NCBI GenBank assembly: GCA_936450465.1
Contig: OW388304.1
Location: 41,106,914-41,170,913 of the forward strand
From: Gibbula magus
Taxonomy: Eukaryota > Mollusca > Gastropoda > Trochida > Trochidae
Length of the DNA stretch: 64,000 nucleotides
Direction of reading: 5' to 3'
Shown: positions 24,484 to 37,044 of the stretch, piece by piece
How the letters are laid out: every line of letters begins with the position of its first letter
How positions within the stretch are numbered: the first letter of the stretch is position 1
Translations under genes and position numbers: made by a program
Notes under the pieces: model-generated
What the model saw: the letters and a program-made list of their open reading frames with translations, nothing else
The model's database searches: none
What the model was told of the DNA's origin: nothing

Positions 24484-27400
24484 TCTCCTGAAATCGGGAA
24501 TGCAGCTCAGGTTGAAATTGCTCACATTTTGATTTCAGAATATAATTGAGGACAATAAATATCTATCATCTTAATCATTATCTCCCCTGTCAACCTTAAG
24601 AAAAGTCCATCCAGAATATATGAGTTCCCTATTAGGCAATTAACCATCAGGTGATAAACTTTGCCCTTTCATGGCAAAGATTCAGGAAAATAAAATACGA
24701 GAAATCATTTCTGTCACTGCTCACATAAAAGTGTTTCGCTGAGCAAGAGTTTTATCAGAAGGTTGTTATTATCAGTTTTCTGAATTTTATAACATATAGA
24801 ATATCAGAAACAACCCATAATTATATTATCGTTATGTCTTTGAAGATGTAGATACTTGTAATAAATCTGTTCTTGGTTTACAGATTGAGACATAAAATAT
24901 AATTTCTAGCATGTATGAACAATATTTCATAGATAAGTGAACTTATTAAGTATTAAGGCTTTGACACAGACTTGAAGGTTAAACCAATACAATTAGAGTT
25001 TCTGTTGAGTAAGCTTAAAAATTATGTTAACAAATTATTATTTTTTATTGACTAAGCGCTGCCAGTGAAAAACAACCAACAAGTACACATGTTTAGGCTC
25101 TACCAGTGTAGTTTCATCAATGTCAAAGTTTCAATCAATTTTGAAATCTAAGTTTTACCACTGTTGATCTTGCTACAAAAAGCATTGTAATTTTAGTATG
25201 TTTCCCACTAAGAGTGAATTTTCCCTGCATTCATATAGTATTTTCAATAATACAATCAAATTAAAATTTGAAATATTGCCTGTATTATTTGCACAATGTA
25301 CCAAGCTGTTTTGCTTTGTGGATTCAGGATAGACAGTTATATTCCAGGCGAGACTTTCAATAGTAACTGACCAACTCCAGATTATTCCCTATAAAAGCCA
25401 TAAGATTCCTGAAAAATGGTTATCACTATTTAAACCCTTAGGTGAAGGTTAATATCACCAGATAAAACAGAAAAGCATTCAAAAATATTAATCTGAATGT
25501 CAGCATTGACACTTTAAAACCTCAAATACTTTTTGATCTAAATGTTTTATATAATTTAAAATCCAAAATTGAAATGTTGGTGAAACATTTTAAAAAACCC
25601 TGATTCCATCAAATTTTAATGTTTTACATGTCTAAATTACAACAAAAATTGTCTCGGGATTGAGAATTCAATTATGGGCAGGAAACAACATGATAAAGTA
25701 GATACTCAAGTTCCAAACTTGGAAATGTGTTGAAGGAGCTCTTAAACAGCAATCCTGAAAGAGTTATTGATCTTTGAAACATTATAAAACTGACAGTAAT
25801 AGCTGGAAGTAAAGAACAAATAAAGACTCAGCAGTCAACCCTGTCTCAGGCTCCTGTCACATTTCATTTCTCTTAAACTGTAATTACTGGTGTTTTCTCC
25901 ACGATTTTATGAGCAGACAATTCTCTATATTTATTTGGGATTTGGAAATTCGTTTTAATTAGCAAGCAGATGTGTGGGAGTATTTTCACACAATTGACAT
26001 TTTGATTTGTTTAAATCTTTAAAATAAAATTTACCAATCTCATCTATAGTTATGATATTTGTAGTTGATGAAATTGAATTGAACACTTAATTCCATCAAA
26101 TCATACGCTTAAACATATTTAAATATGATGACTGACATTTATGAAACAATACAATGCCAAATACAAAATATTAAATACAAATTTTATAATTCATAATTTC
26201 TGACTGGTATATATTTTTGCAAAGTTATGGTAAGATGGTTATAAATAAAAAGAATAACTCTTTTCCATTTTGTATTCATAAATCAACAACAGAGACTAAT
26301 TTTGTGACTAGTTTTAGAAATACAATACTTAAATTTTTATGATGTTATTTTCATTAATCAATAGATATCTGATATTCAGATAAACAGAGATACAATTTGT
26401 AAAACCAGTATTTTGATATTGTATATATAGTAAAGAAAATAGAAACTGTTTCATCAAAATCTAAGTATATTCAATATTTGAGAAATTCTTACCTCATGTA
26501 CAGGTAAATTTGACAGAAATTAAACAGGAGTATTTAAACTTTATCATGCGATTTTAAAATCACTCCATTGTAATCTATACCTTATCAATGTTCATCCTTA
26601 GATTCTACGCAATTAGGAGAGAAGAAGATAGAGCTAAGAGTGAGACAAATTTCCGTGATTTATGCACCGAAGTAAATTGTCCACTTAACTGGACCCGACG
26701 ATTGACCAGCATCATTATCACGGGGATTATCCACAATTAGCAATCTTACTGTAAAAGCATTGCTGACCAGCTAGAAAATCCATTGGACAACATCTGACGT
26801 CAACACAATCTCAGCAAATGTCACAAAGAGCCACAGGCTTAGAGGGTAACCTTGCAGGACTCCACTAGACCAGATTGATTCAGAGGCCTTGGCTTCACAA
26901 TGACGGCTTCAGTCATCTGTCTTGTGTTAATAATGGGGTAAATACAGACAGATTTGTTCTCCACAAGTGATGATTAACATTGTCTGTGTTAAGTGTCTTT
27001 GTATAATCAAGTGACCTTGTTGATGAAAACATAGTCATCGCTTTGGTCAATATGCAGATGTTGGATTAACAACCCTTTCTTAAAGTAACTGCTGGACTGT
27101 CAAAGAGTCAATCTTATACCTGTTGTTTACCTTCAAGAATAAAAAATATTCAAAAATGTTTTAGAAGTTTTCCGGATGAAGGCATATACATAACACAGGA
27201 TTTAAAGATTGAAAGTCACATACTTTTTACAGAAAAATAATGAGATAAATGATTGCCATGTATTGATACAATAAGTATTACACATGTATGAAGTTTGTGT
27301 TAGGCTAAAAACTATCCATAAGTTGTAAAACGAAGCAATATTCAAACATTCATCCATTTATCTTGAACATGCAAATTTTGGCACTGCACAGCTTAACCAT

Positions 27401-28959
27401 ATCCCTCATTACCCCCAATTACACGGACATGAAATCTGTGTCTGTTTTAATGAGGTGAACATGGCCACTTCTAGAAAGACAATTTGAATAAATCTTTCAA
27501 CTGGATAGCTTTCCTCTGTACAATTAGAATAGTTTCAACTTCCACAAGCATCTGGTTCAGATTCGTGTACATATTAGCACCTCTGTTATATCTGATTCTG
27601 TAAGATTTATTATCTTAGTAAGATAACCTTTCATCTCATGCCATCATTATTAAAAATAGCATCTTATTAAGGACTTGAGATGGAAAAAATGGTTTATTAA
27701 AATAGTCTAAAATATGTTTTTTAGAAAAATTTACAAGGCTAGTTATCTATGTTCATCAACGTCCTTAAAATTATTTAAAAGAAATTTTGGAAGAAATATA
27801 AATTCATCTCACCCTAAAAGAGTGAAGATGAAAATAACATTGGGAATTTAATTATAGGATAGTGTCTTTATTTAAAAAATTCTTTGGTTTCTTTTTGTGT
27901 TAGAATAGCTTTTCAGAAATAACTTATCATTTTGCCAAATATTATTATCTATTGAATACAAAAAACAGTTCATTTAAGTTTCTTAATCAGGAAATAACCG
28001 CCCAAGCATTGCAGTTGTCACATCCGACTCAATCCAAGCTGTAGTTTGATTCCAAGACAAAGTAAAACAAAAATACGCAACAACGTATTTATAGCGAGAT
28101 ATTTTTAGTCACTTCCTGTAGGACACTTAACACCAGAGTCAAACAACGACAGTAAGTCTGGATTGGAGAGGAATATCCTTCATCGCAGACACGCTAACGA
28201 GGTTAATTAATTAAATACAGCAACAAAAGGTATCAAATAAATATGTTACCTCATTTCAAAGCAATGCAAATCTGGGCATAAGTATTCATTGGACATAATT
28301 TTATTGAATTAATGTTAATCATGTTTAGCATAATTGGTGTTTGAAATAAGCTGTAATGTTACCATGGTTTTGTCAATTTATTTGGTAAAATTAAGCAAAA
28401 CTTAAAAAATTATCACCCTAGACTAAAGTAACCAAGTAAGACGGGCCTTATTTCACAAATTTTATTAAATGAGTTCTTTTTTAATAATTTAAACTTTTAA
28501 GGTTGATAAATAATTTCATTTTTAAGTACATACTTGAAAATAATTCAAACATTTTCTCTAGGAATAGATATTAGAATTTCAAACAAAAACAAGCATCACT
28601 TCAATTGATTAATTTCATGAACAAAGCATACAACACATCTGTTGCAGTGATAAGCAAGACTTATTTTCATAGTTTGAGAGTTCAACCGTTTACAGTAAAT
28701 GAATAAGTAATTTGAGATCGATGGATGAAAACAGCTTGCAAATCTATATACAAAGATTTGAATTGTCCTATTATACCGTGACTGCAGTAACATATACACT
28801 GACAATACGGACAACATCTCACTCATGTATCCCCGCTTTCAACATTGATCAAAGAAAAAATCTTCAAAACAGTAAAAGGCACATCAATGTATAGCCCTCT
28901 GTATGAATAAACCATATTGGAGTTATATGAAAGCAGAGTGTGAACATTGTTATATTTGG
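24484..28959 (-). other. EMC10 intron, unique-looking AT-rich sequence
   Basis: About 4.5 kb without a recognised repeat family, exon or RNA gene. It is the longest repeat-poor stretch in the window. Confidence 0.45.
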
Positions 28960-29254
28960 GTGAGGTGAGTTGGGGTTTAACACCACTTTCAAGAGTATTT
29001 CACTTACATCACGGCTGCTAGTATTATGGCAGGGAGAAAGCCTGCAACACCATGTGGCTTTGCATTGCGGTGAAACCTGTGAGCATCAGCTGGAACTAGC
29101 GAACCATGGGTTGTACTACGCTGAAATTCAGAGTAGCATTGCACCTAAATCTTACTGCGTGTAGAACAGTTCTCTACAGCAGACAAAGTTGCCGTGCCCC
29201 TGGCAAGATTTGAACCCCGTACCTCTTGATCAGAAGCCGAACGTGCTAACCACT
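28960..29254 (-). mobile_element. SINE family A, head clipped
   Basis: The tail and body are complete. The tRNA-like head stops at 'acgtgctaaccactt', missing the first bases of the acceptor-stem side. EMC10-sense orientation. Confidence 0.88.
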
Positions 29255-30139
29255 TATTTGTTTCTGAATCTGATCGACTGTTTAGCCTCTAAACTATGAA
29301 ACTGAGTAGGGTTGAGAACTCTCCTTTTTCGTTAAGTCCGATATTTTTCTCTATGGATATATACACAACACACAACCACTTTTAGTTTTAATGGAGAAAT
29401 CTATCCCATGATGCCTTATCAAGTTTGGCTAACGTGAGACACTCAAAACATTTTACAGAAAACACCTCGCCAAAAAAATATACAAAGAATATCATATGCA
29501 GACAACATTATTTTTGCACAACATGTATCTCCATGAAAATAGGGCAACGGCACAGTCCCATATATCCATTTCTGAAAATAATATTTTCAAAATAAATACA
29601 TAACAGTAACTACCCTATCATGAAGGATTTCATCTCAATTACTTACCCTGAGGCGGTGATATCATTGATATCAAGATACCTGGCATGTGGTGCTTTTGCG
29701 TATTTTCGCAGCACGATTTCCTTAAAACTGCCGTAGATAAACAAGATCATACATTTTGTTTCAATTTCAACATCTTCTGTTGCGGACATTGGGTAGTATT
29801 GACATTGAATACCATGGTATCATTAGAACGTAAAGCAAATGAATGCCATGATATTATAAGAAATTCATGCCATTAAATACCTAATATTGTACAACATGAT
29901 ATTTATCCCAGATTGCATGTGTTTATTTTCACAGCTTGACTGTCCTTAAAATTTTGCATCAATAGAACCCCCCAAGTTCTTGAGCATTATTTCTCAGATT
30001 ATTCGCTGAGTTGTGATTCCTGTGAATCGACCACTCAGATTTTTTTTGTTATAAGTCAAAGATCACAGATTTTTTAACAGAAATTTTAACCTCCCAGCCC
30101 TAGGCCTTTATCACCATTGAGGACGTAGAGATGAATATA
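29255..30139. other. EMC10 intron, nothing recognised
   Basis: No supported feature between the SINE and the hAT-like element. Confidence 0.4.
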
Positions 30140-30147
30140 CTCAGAAC

Positions 30148-30606
30148 TAAGGCTGTGCAATATTATTGTAATACCAATTTATATAGCATTATAGAGATGT
30201 GCAATACAAGTATTGCAATACGATATTCATTTCACAATATATTGCACCATCAAATATTAAGTCAAATTCATTCATTTATCTTGTAAAAGGCACATTTACT
30301 GGCTTAACTTGTATTAAGAAAATTATTGTGAAGTGCTAGAATGTGTGTTGGACTGTATTACAAATGATCTTTTTAAAGATCTGAAAGTCATTTTATCAAA
30401 TGTGTCATGTTAAAACTGCAAAAAGAAGTATAAAATTGACCGTAAATTCATTTAGCATGTTGCAATATCATTGGTACTAGTTAAAATGATTTATATAGAA
30501 ATATCTCATTGTCAGAGGATCTTGCAATATATTGTGGTACGTATTGGTACATTACAGTTCCGTAATACGTATCGCAATACGAAAATTGAGGCAATACACA
30601 GCCCTA
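30148..30606. mobile_element. hAT-like MITE, 459 bp, perfect 8-bp target duplication
   Basis: Flanked by CTCAGAAC on both sides (30140-30147 and 30607-30614). The ends TAAGGCTGTG and CACAGCCCTA are inverted repeats, followed inward by ATTGCAATAC-rich palindromic sequence. An 8-bp duplication and short imperfect TIRs are typical of hAT superfamily elements. There is no transposase frame. A second, oppositely oriented copy lies at 57291-57750. Confidence 0.9.
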
Positions 30607-30711
30607 CTCAGAACATTTTAGAATTAGCACATATTTACTTATTAATGCCTGGGTCTGAATATTCCATCAAGGGGGCTAAAAGGGGTAATATAGAATATAG
30701 CAACTTAAGAG

Positions 30712-32197
30712 TTAAAGGGGCTGTAGCACGTTATTTGCAAATTTTATTATTTCAAATTTCCCATTTATAATGATAGTATATGTCATTTATTTACTTTAGA
30801 GGTAAGCCATCTTATACATTAACCAATTATCCATAGTAGTAACAAGCAAAAAAGTGAGCGTGGCTCATTAATACCCCCGACTGTTTAAGTTTGACATTTT
30901 TATTTTACTTAAAGAGAGAGGTGTCTGCACACCTAAGGATTGATAAGCTTTGAAATGTAATTGCTAAGATTAAACTGTTTGTGAAAATGGTAGGACAAGT
31001 CTCGATCTTCATGTGAAAAAGGTGGTTTAAGTCAAAATAGGAATAAAAGTAACTTGAAAAGGTATTGGTAATATAATACACTACTGCTATTACCACTTGT
31101 TTCAACTTTATTTTGGAAATTAATCCATTATAATGATTCATTCGAGTGACTTTAAACAACAGGTACATGGAAGCACACCCATGAAGGCACAGTGAGAGAT
31201 ATACAGCAGTTTATGGCTGAATGGAAAGAAAATTTAACTTTTCCCAAAATATAACCAGTGGAAATATAAAATAGTAAAATCAACGAGAACACAGAAGAAG
31301 CTTTTGATGAAAGTTACATGAAAAAGAAAATGATGAAGTCAACAAATCACAATACAGAAGTAGCTTCATTCATTCTAGCTATGATAAAGTAAAAGAATAT
31401 AAAAAATCGCCAAAAATTCAAAAATTCACCAAATCGTGTTACATTTTGCAATGCACCTCTCCTAGTGGTGAAGGATACATGTGCCAAATTTGAAAAGGAT
31501 GAGATGAATAGTTTTTCTGTAATCGATCGGACAAAAAATGCTCAGAATTTCACTAAGTTAAAAAATACAAAAATTCGCCAAAAATTAAAAATTCACCAAT
31601 TCGGTTTAAACTTCGCACTGCACCTTTCCTAGTGGTGAAGAAGACATGTACCAAAATTGAAAGGATGAGATGAATAGTTTTTTTGTAATCGATTGGACAA
31701 AAAATGCTCAGAAATTGACTAAGTTAAAAAATAAAAAAAATCGCCAAAAATTAAAAAATTCACCAATTCGGTTTAAACTTCGCACTGCACCTCTCCTAGT
31801 GGTGAAGAAGACATGTACCAAATTTAAAAAGGATGAGACAAATTGTTTTTCTGTAATCGATCGGACAAAAATTGTCTTCGGACGGAAGGACAGACGGACA
31901 GACGGACGGACGGACGGACAGACGGAATCCTTGGTATAACTATATACCCCCGATCAACGGTTGGGGGTATAATAACGGTGTTGTATATAAAGCAAAAAAT
32001 GCATGGCGGCCATTTTATTGTGAACACAATTTATTATTTCGAATTACTAAACTGATTCCCATGGCCTTACTGAGCCATGTACACTCATTTTTAACTTGGT
32101 TTTTACAAAGAGATAAGGGTGTTTTACTATAGGTAAATTATTTTTCAAATACACTTCTTCGACTTATTTGAGCGAAAAAGCGTGCTACTGCCCCTTT
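30712..32197. mobile_element. TTAA-flanked MITE, family 1, split by a 1.1-kb insertion
   Basis: The left half (30712 to about 30850) and right half (about 31969-32197, with 'catggcggccattttattg' at about 32002) together make one family-1 copy. The right flank is TTCA rather than TTAA. The halves are separated by the element described at 30855-31968. Confidence 0.82.
30855..31968. mobile_element. Inserted element with internal 167-bp tandem repeats
   Basis: It interrupts a MITE. Near its ends, 'attaatacccccgactgt' and 'acggttgggggtataat' are inverted matches. The interior has about 2.7 tandem copies of a 167-bp unit (landmark 'tagtggtgaag' at 31463, 31630 and 31797), then a (GGAC)n tract at 31880-31925 and a short hairpin (ATACCCCCGATCAACGG/TTGGGGGTAT). 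Short inverted ends plus an internal tandem core resemble mollusc non-autonomous elements of the 'pearl'/Helitron-like type, but this is inference. No coding. Confidence 0.6.
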
Positions 32198-33280
32198 CAG
32201 GTCTGTTCGTACAGTAGAATATGGAGATACTATAACTTGTAAACAAGTCTTATTTCCCCGAGCGCTAAATGTTCCAGACCTACCAATAACAGAAGATTAT
32301 TTTCCATCAGGTGAAAATGCTCTTTATGTAGTGTACATGTCTGAATGAGCAAAGACAGTGAGTCTATTTCAACACTATAAATGGATTCAATCTGCAATCT
32401 ATTACATGGAAATGGATATGAAAGGTTGCAGAGACGATTTTCTCGAGTCATTAGTCTCAAATACATCACAGGAATGTTAAAGCATTAAAGAGGATACTTG
32501 TTTTGTATAAGATATTTCAGTAGGGACAGTCTAATGCATGTGTTATATATATCGGACATCAAAGACTCAAGCACCCATTAAGGGCTCTGTAGGACATTTT
32601 TTTTGCACATTGTTTTTAAAAATTTCCTTTTATTATTAATATAGTCTTACATTAGAGGGTAAAAAATCTCATCACACGACCTATGTATTAAATTGTATCC
32701 ATAGGAAAAGGTTATCCACATTGGAAGAGAATCGTGTGATGTATAAAGCGACAGTGGTGTGGAACTCTTCAGTGTAAGAGGTAGACTTTTATGTCTCATG
32801 TGAATTTGACAGTTCAGACAGCAATATTGTTGACCATAATTAAACCGTCATAATTAAAACTCTAATCTGAGTGCTTAGGTATCACTTTCCATCAGTTAGA
32901 TCACTTGAATTACCTTCAAACTGCTATTTTAATGTGAACACCTTAAAATGGCCACTCGAAGGGAAATGGATTCGCATGGCATAAACCATGTGTAATCGTT
33001 TGAGAACTCTCTTTATTGATTGAGGAGTATTATCTAGCCATTGGTAACACTTATTTAATTTTTTAATGAGATCACTTGATTTCAATAAGAATGGCGTGCC
33101 ACATCAAAATGCAGTGGTGAAAACATTTGCCCCAAATTGAGAAAACTCAATCTCTCACTGTTACGCATAATAAAAATGTGCGACAAGTTTATCATTCACC
33201 TGACAGAGAACATACTGGTAGCATTTATTGTTAGACAATCCACCATTATCCAATCAAACATGCAACTTCCATTTACTGCA
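32198..33280. other. EMC10 intron, one diverged MITE remnant
   Basis: Around 32590-32760 the blocks 'attagagggtaaaa' and 'ttgtatccataggaaaaggtta' recall MITE family 1 in degraded form. Nothing else was recognised. Confidence 0.4.
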
Positions 33281-33758
33281 GAACTTGATGACACTGGGTT
33301 ATATAACTCCTATTCAATAAACGTTACGCAACTTTTAGCAAAGTATGAACCATTTTACTCAAATAAATTGCATCATTTGATACCAAAACACTTCACCCCC
33401 TCCCTAACCCATTAACGGCAACTCGCCACCTAGGGTGAAGTGTCACTTGAAAGAATTATAACTCCTATTCATTTAACGTCAAGTAACTTTTAGAAGTTGG
33501 AAATGATTTACTAAAAAATTGTCTTGTATCATTAGATACTAAACCATTTCACCCACTCCCCAACCCATTAACTACAACATGCCACCTAGAGCGAAGTGCC
33601 ACTGGTTAAAAAAAGTAACATATTCAATAAAAGTTACGTAACTTTTTGCGAGGTATGAACCGTTTTACTCAAATAAATTGCATCATTCGATACCAAAGCA
33701 CTTCACCCACTCCCCAACCCATTAACAGGACAACTCGCCACCTAGGGCGAAGTGTCAC
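33281..33758. repeat. Tandem repeat of about 157 bp, three copies
   Basis: The landmark 'cattaac' preceded by 'cacttcaccc' recurs at about 33389, 33547 and 33703, each followed by a 'gccacctaggg-gaagtg' block. Each unit also contains an inverted pair, CACTTCACC against GGTGAAGTG. Confidence 0.8.
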
Positions 33759-33940
33759 AGGCGCCGTCGGACATTTCTGGACTTAAAGAGAGATAATCAA
33801 ACAAGACCAACGCCATAGATGAGGAATCAATCGGAAGCAGTATCAGGCACATATGGATTGACGAGAGATTAGACACGATCAGGGATGGACCAACAAGCAG
33901 ACGATTAAACAAGATAGAAATTACACAAGCCAACGATTAA

Positions 33941-34729
33941 CCCTCGTACCACTCAAGGGGGTCTTTTGGACCCCAGCTGTATGCTTTTACCTGTAAAACA
34001 TAAATAAAATTATCTTATTTAAATTGGTTTCGTGTATGATCAAATTTATCATTTCAGAAAAAAATATTGATGTTTTTTTATCTTTATTTATTTTATGTGT
34101 AGCGATGTGAGACTGAGTTTTCTCCATTTGAGAAAATGTGTTCTCATCACTGCAGTTTGATATCACTTTCTCAACACAGTGAAATATCACAGAGGGGATG
34201 ACATCATGCGTACAGTGGTATGAAGTCACGTTTATAATCAATGCGACGTCATCACCGTTGCTTATGACAGAGCAACAATTGTATGACGTCGCCAGAACTC
34301 GTTCAGTTGAAGCAGTTTTGGACGTAAAACACCATATTTCCGACCACAGAAGCATATGATAAACAGAATATTTTGTGTTTTCAATGCAATATCACTTTAT
34401 CACACACCCCTTGACCAGGGTTAAAAAGGTCACAAATGGCGTATATTAGCACACAATATTCATTAAGAAACTTAACTATGCCTTTCTTATATGCATATAA
34501 AATAATTTGGACATATAATTGACTGAAAAATTATTATTTTTAATTATGCAAAAAAAAGTTTAAACTATGGGGTGTGAAATAATAGGCAATAATGAGTGAT
34601 TTTTTTAAAAAATAATCCAAAATCATTTTAATTTAGTGTGTGGATAAAGCAAAGTTTCAACTAAAATTTGGTTTTCAATAATAATTTTTTTTATTAATAA
34701 TATATTATGGTTCAAAGAGACTCCCCTTC

Positions 34730-34760
<31 letters not shown>

Positions 34761-34910
34761 TAATCCACTTTTCTTGGTCGGGATAATTTGAAAATATTTA
34801 AATACTTCAAACAAATACAACTGGGTAAACATTTCTGTGAACCTTTGGAGCCATTTGTGTCCTAGACACCACAGTATTTAATGTAACTTTCTCTGTGAGT
34901 CGTACAAAAG
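33941..34910. mobile_element. piggyBac-like non-autonomous element, 970 bp
   Basis: Flanked by TTAA at 33937-33940 and 34911-34914. The ends CCCTCGTACCACTCA and (reverse complement) CTTTTGTACGACTCA are a matching TIR pair, as in piggyBac-type elements that target TTAA. The insertion split a local direct repeat: 'aacaagatagaaattacac' occurs on both sides (33908 and 34914). The interior is AT-rich with an A-run at 34729-34756. No transposase frame. Confidence 0.75.
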
Positions 34911-34914
34911 TTAA

Positions 34915-35226
34915 ACAAGATAGAAATTACACAAGCTGACAATTAAACAAGAGAGATTATACAAGAGTAAGGGCCATCGGACGGATTGGCTAGAGTTTCT
35001 CCACATGACTGGCCTACGTCTTTAAGTCCTTGCTGCTGCCACCTGGTGGCCAACTCCGGAACTAGAAGCACAGCTGCTGCTATATACTAGATCAGTTGAG
35101 AGTGAGCTTTGATTGGATCAACTGGCTGGCTACTCCGGCTGTCTATGATAGACGCTGTTGGATATTGACTGGGGTTCTAATCGGCTTATAGACTGGTTTT
35201 GCACCTGCCTTCCACTGCTCTGAGGT
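34915..35226 (+). other. Higher-GC unique segment ending in a donor-like site
   Basis: About 34970-35223 is noticeably more GC-rich than its surroundings and ends CTCTGAG followed by GTAAAT at about 35224. All plus frames have stops, so it is not coding. A non-coding 5' exon (for instance of the GPCR downstream) is possible but unproved. Confidence 0.25.
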
Positions 35227-36070
35227 AAATAGTTCGTAAATCTTTTTTTAGTGCTGAATTGTCATTTTGATAATTATTTGTATTTTGGTTATTATCTTGA
35301 ATTTCATTAAGCAAATACTATATGAATCTTGATTTTAGTGATAAATTGTCATTTTGATAATTATTTGTATTTTGGTTATTATTTTGAATTTCATTAAGCA
35401 AATACTATATGAATCTTGATTTTAGTGATAAATTGTCCTTTTGATAATTATTTGTATTTTGGTTATTATCTTGAATTTCTTTAAGCAAATACTATATGAA
35501 TCTTGATTTTAGTGATAAATTGTCCTTTTGATAATTATTTGTATTTTGGTTATTATCTTGAATTTCTTTAAGCAAATACTATATGAATCTTGATTTTAGT
35601 GATAAATTGTCCTTTTGATAATTATTTGTATTTTGGTTATTATCTTGAATTTCATTACCGGTAAGTATTATATGAATCTTGATTTGTTGAGTTCAATTGT
35701 CATTTTTACAGTGTATTTTTGTTATTGACTTAACATTTCATTGAAGTAAATACTATTTAAATCTAAATTTTTAGTGCTAAATTATCATTTTAACAATTGT
35801 GTGTATTTTAGTTATTGTCTTGAATTTCATTAAGTAAATACTATATGAATCTTGATTTTGTTGAGTTAGATTGTCATTTTGACAGTATATTTTAGTTATT
35901 GACTTAAACATTTCATTGAAGTAATATAATATATGAAAGTATCCTGATTTTTTAAATTTGATTGACAGTTTGACAGATTAAAAAAAATATTGACTTAAAC
36001 ATTTTAATGAAATAAACTGTATATCAATATCAATTAGTTGATATTGTGTTAGAATGTTTGTTTTAAAGTT
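35227..36070. repeat. 87-bp tandem repeat, five good and several decayed copies
   Basis: The landmark 'gtc-ttttgataattatttg' recurs at 35261, 35348, 35435, 35522 and 35609, exactly 87 bp apart. Units to the right become progressively diverged up to about 36070 and, after a MITE, faintly again at 36500-36700. Confidence 0.9.
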
Positions 36071-36134
36071 ATTGACTTAATTATTTCATGAGGGTGAAAA
36101 AGGTTATGAATTATTATTTGACAAATTGATGAAC

Positions 36135-36496
36135 TTAAAGGGGCAGTAGCACGTTTTTTCGCTGAAATAAGTCGATGAAATGTATTTGAAAAATAACGTG
36201 ACCAATTGTAAAACACCCTTCTCTCTTCGGAAAGTCAAGTTAAAAAATGAGTGAACATGGTTCCTTAATGTCATGGGAATCGTTTTTGTCATTTAAAAAA
36301 ATAAAATGTGTTCACAATAAAATGGCCGCCATGCAGTTTTTGCTATTTGCACAATGTTGTTATTACCACTACGGAGAATTGATTTGTGTAATACGATGTT
36401 TTGCCCTCTAAAGTAAATAGAAATTACATAAACTATCATTATAAATGGGAAATTTGAAAAAATAAAATTTGCAAAAAATGTGTTACTGCCCCTTTA
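36135..36496. mobile_element. TTAA-flanked MITE, family 1
   Basis: Left TTAA at 36135-36138 with AGGGGCAGTAGCACG. The right end is TACTGCCCCTTTA, with TTAT in place of TTAA. The core 'aaaatggccgccatgcag' is at about 36318. It sits inside decayed 87-bp repeat sequence. Confidence 0.87.
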
Positions 36497-37044
36497 TGCT
36501 TCGTTGTACTTTTGACAGTTTGTGTTTTTTCTAGTTCTTGACTCAATGTAAAATAGTTTATGATTCTTTATTTGTAAAGTTGATGAAATTGAGCTAAATT
36601 TGATAGTTTGGTTATTGAAAATTAAAAATATAGGTAATTGGTTATTGACTTCAATGAGGTGAAGTAGGTTATGAATCATTAAAAAAGTTTAAAAAGTTAT
36701 TGAATTGTCTTTTAAAGTGTAAAACTTTGTGACGAAAGTGAAGTTGCAAACTTTTATAGTATTTAGCTTAATTTTTCACTTGAAATGATAAAAGTAATTA
36801 TTTGAATGATCTAAGTTACATAGTTTAAATAATACCTTAATTTGTTATTAACATAATGATATTAGGCCAAATCATAATCACTATAAGTTATTGATTTTTT
36901 TCGAACCATTAGTTCAAATCAGTTGTGAATCATCAACGATATTGTCATAATTATTTCAAGTCTTTCTTATCATGTGTACAACAACTCAAGACAACATTTT
37001 GCCCAAAAGCTCAGTAAACCAAGGTACTAATTTTGCCTGGCCTA

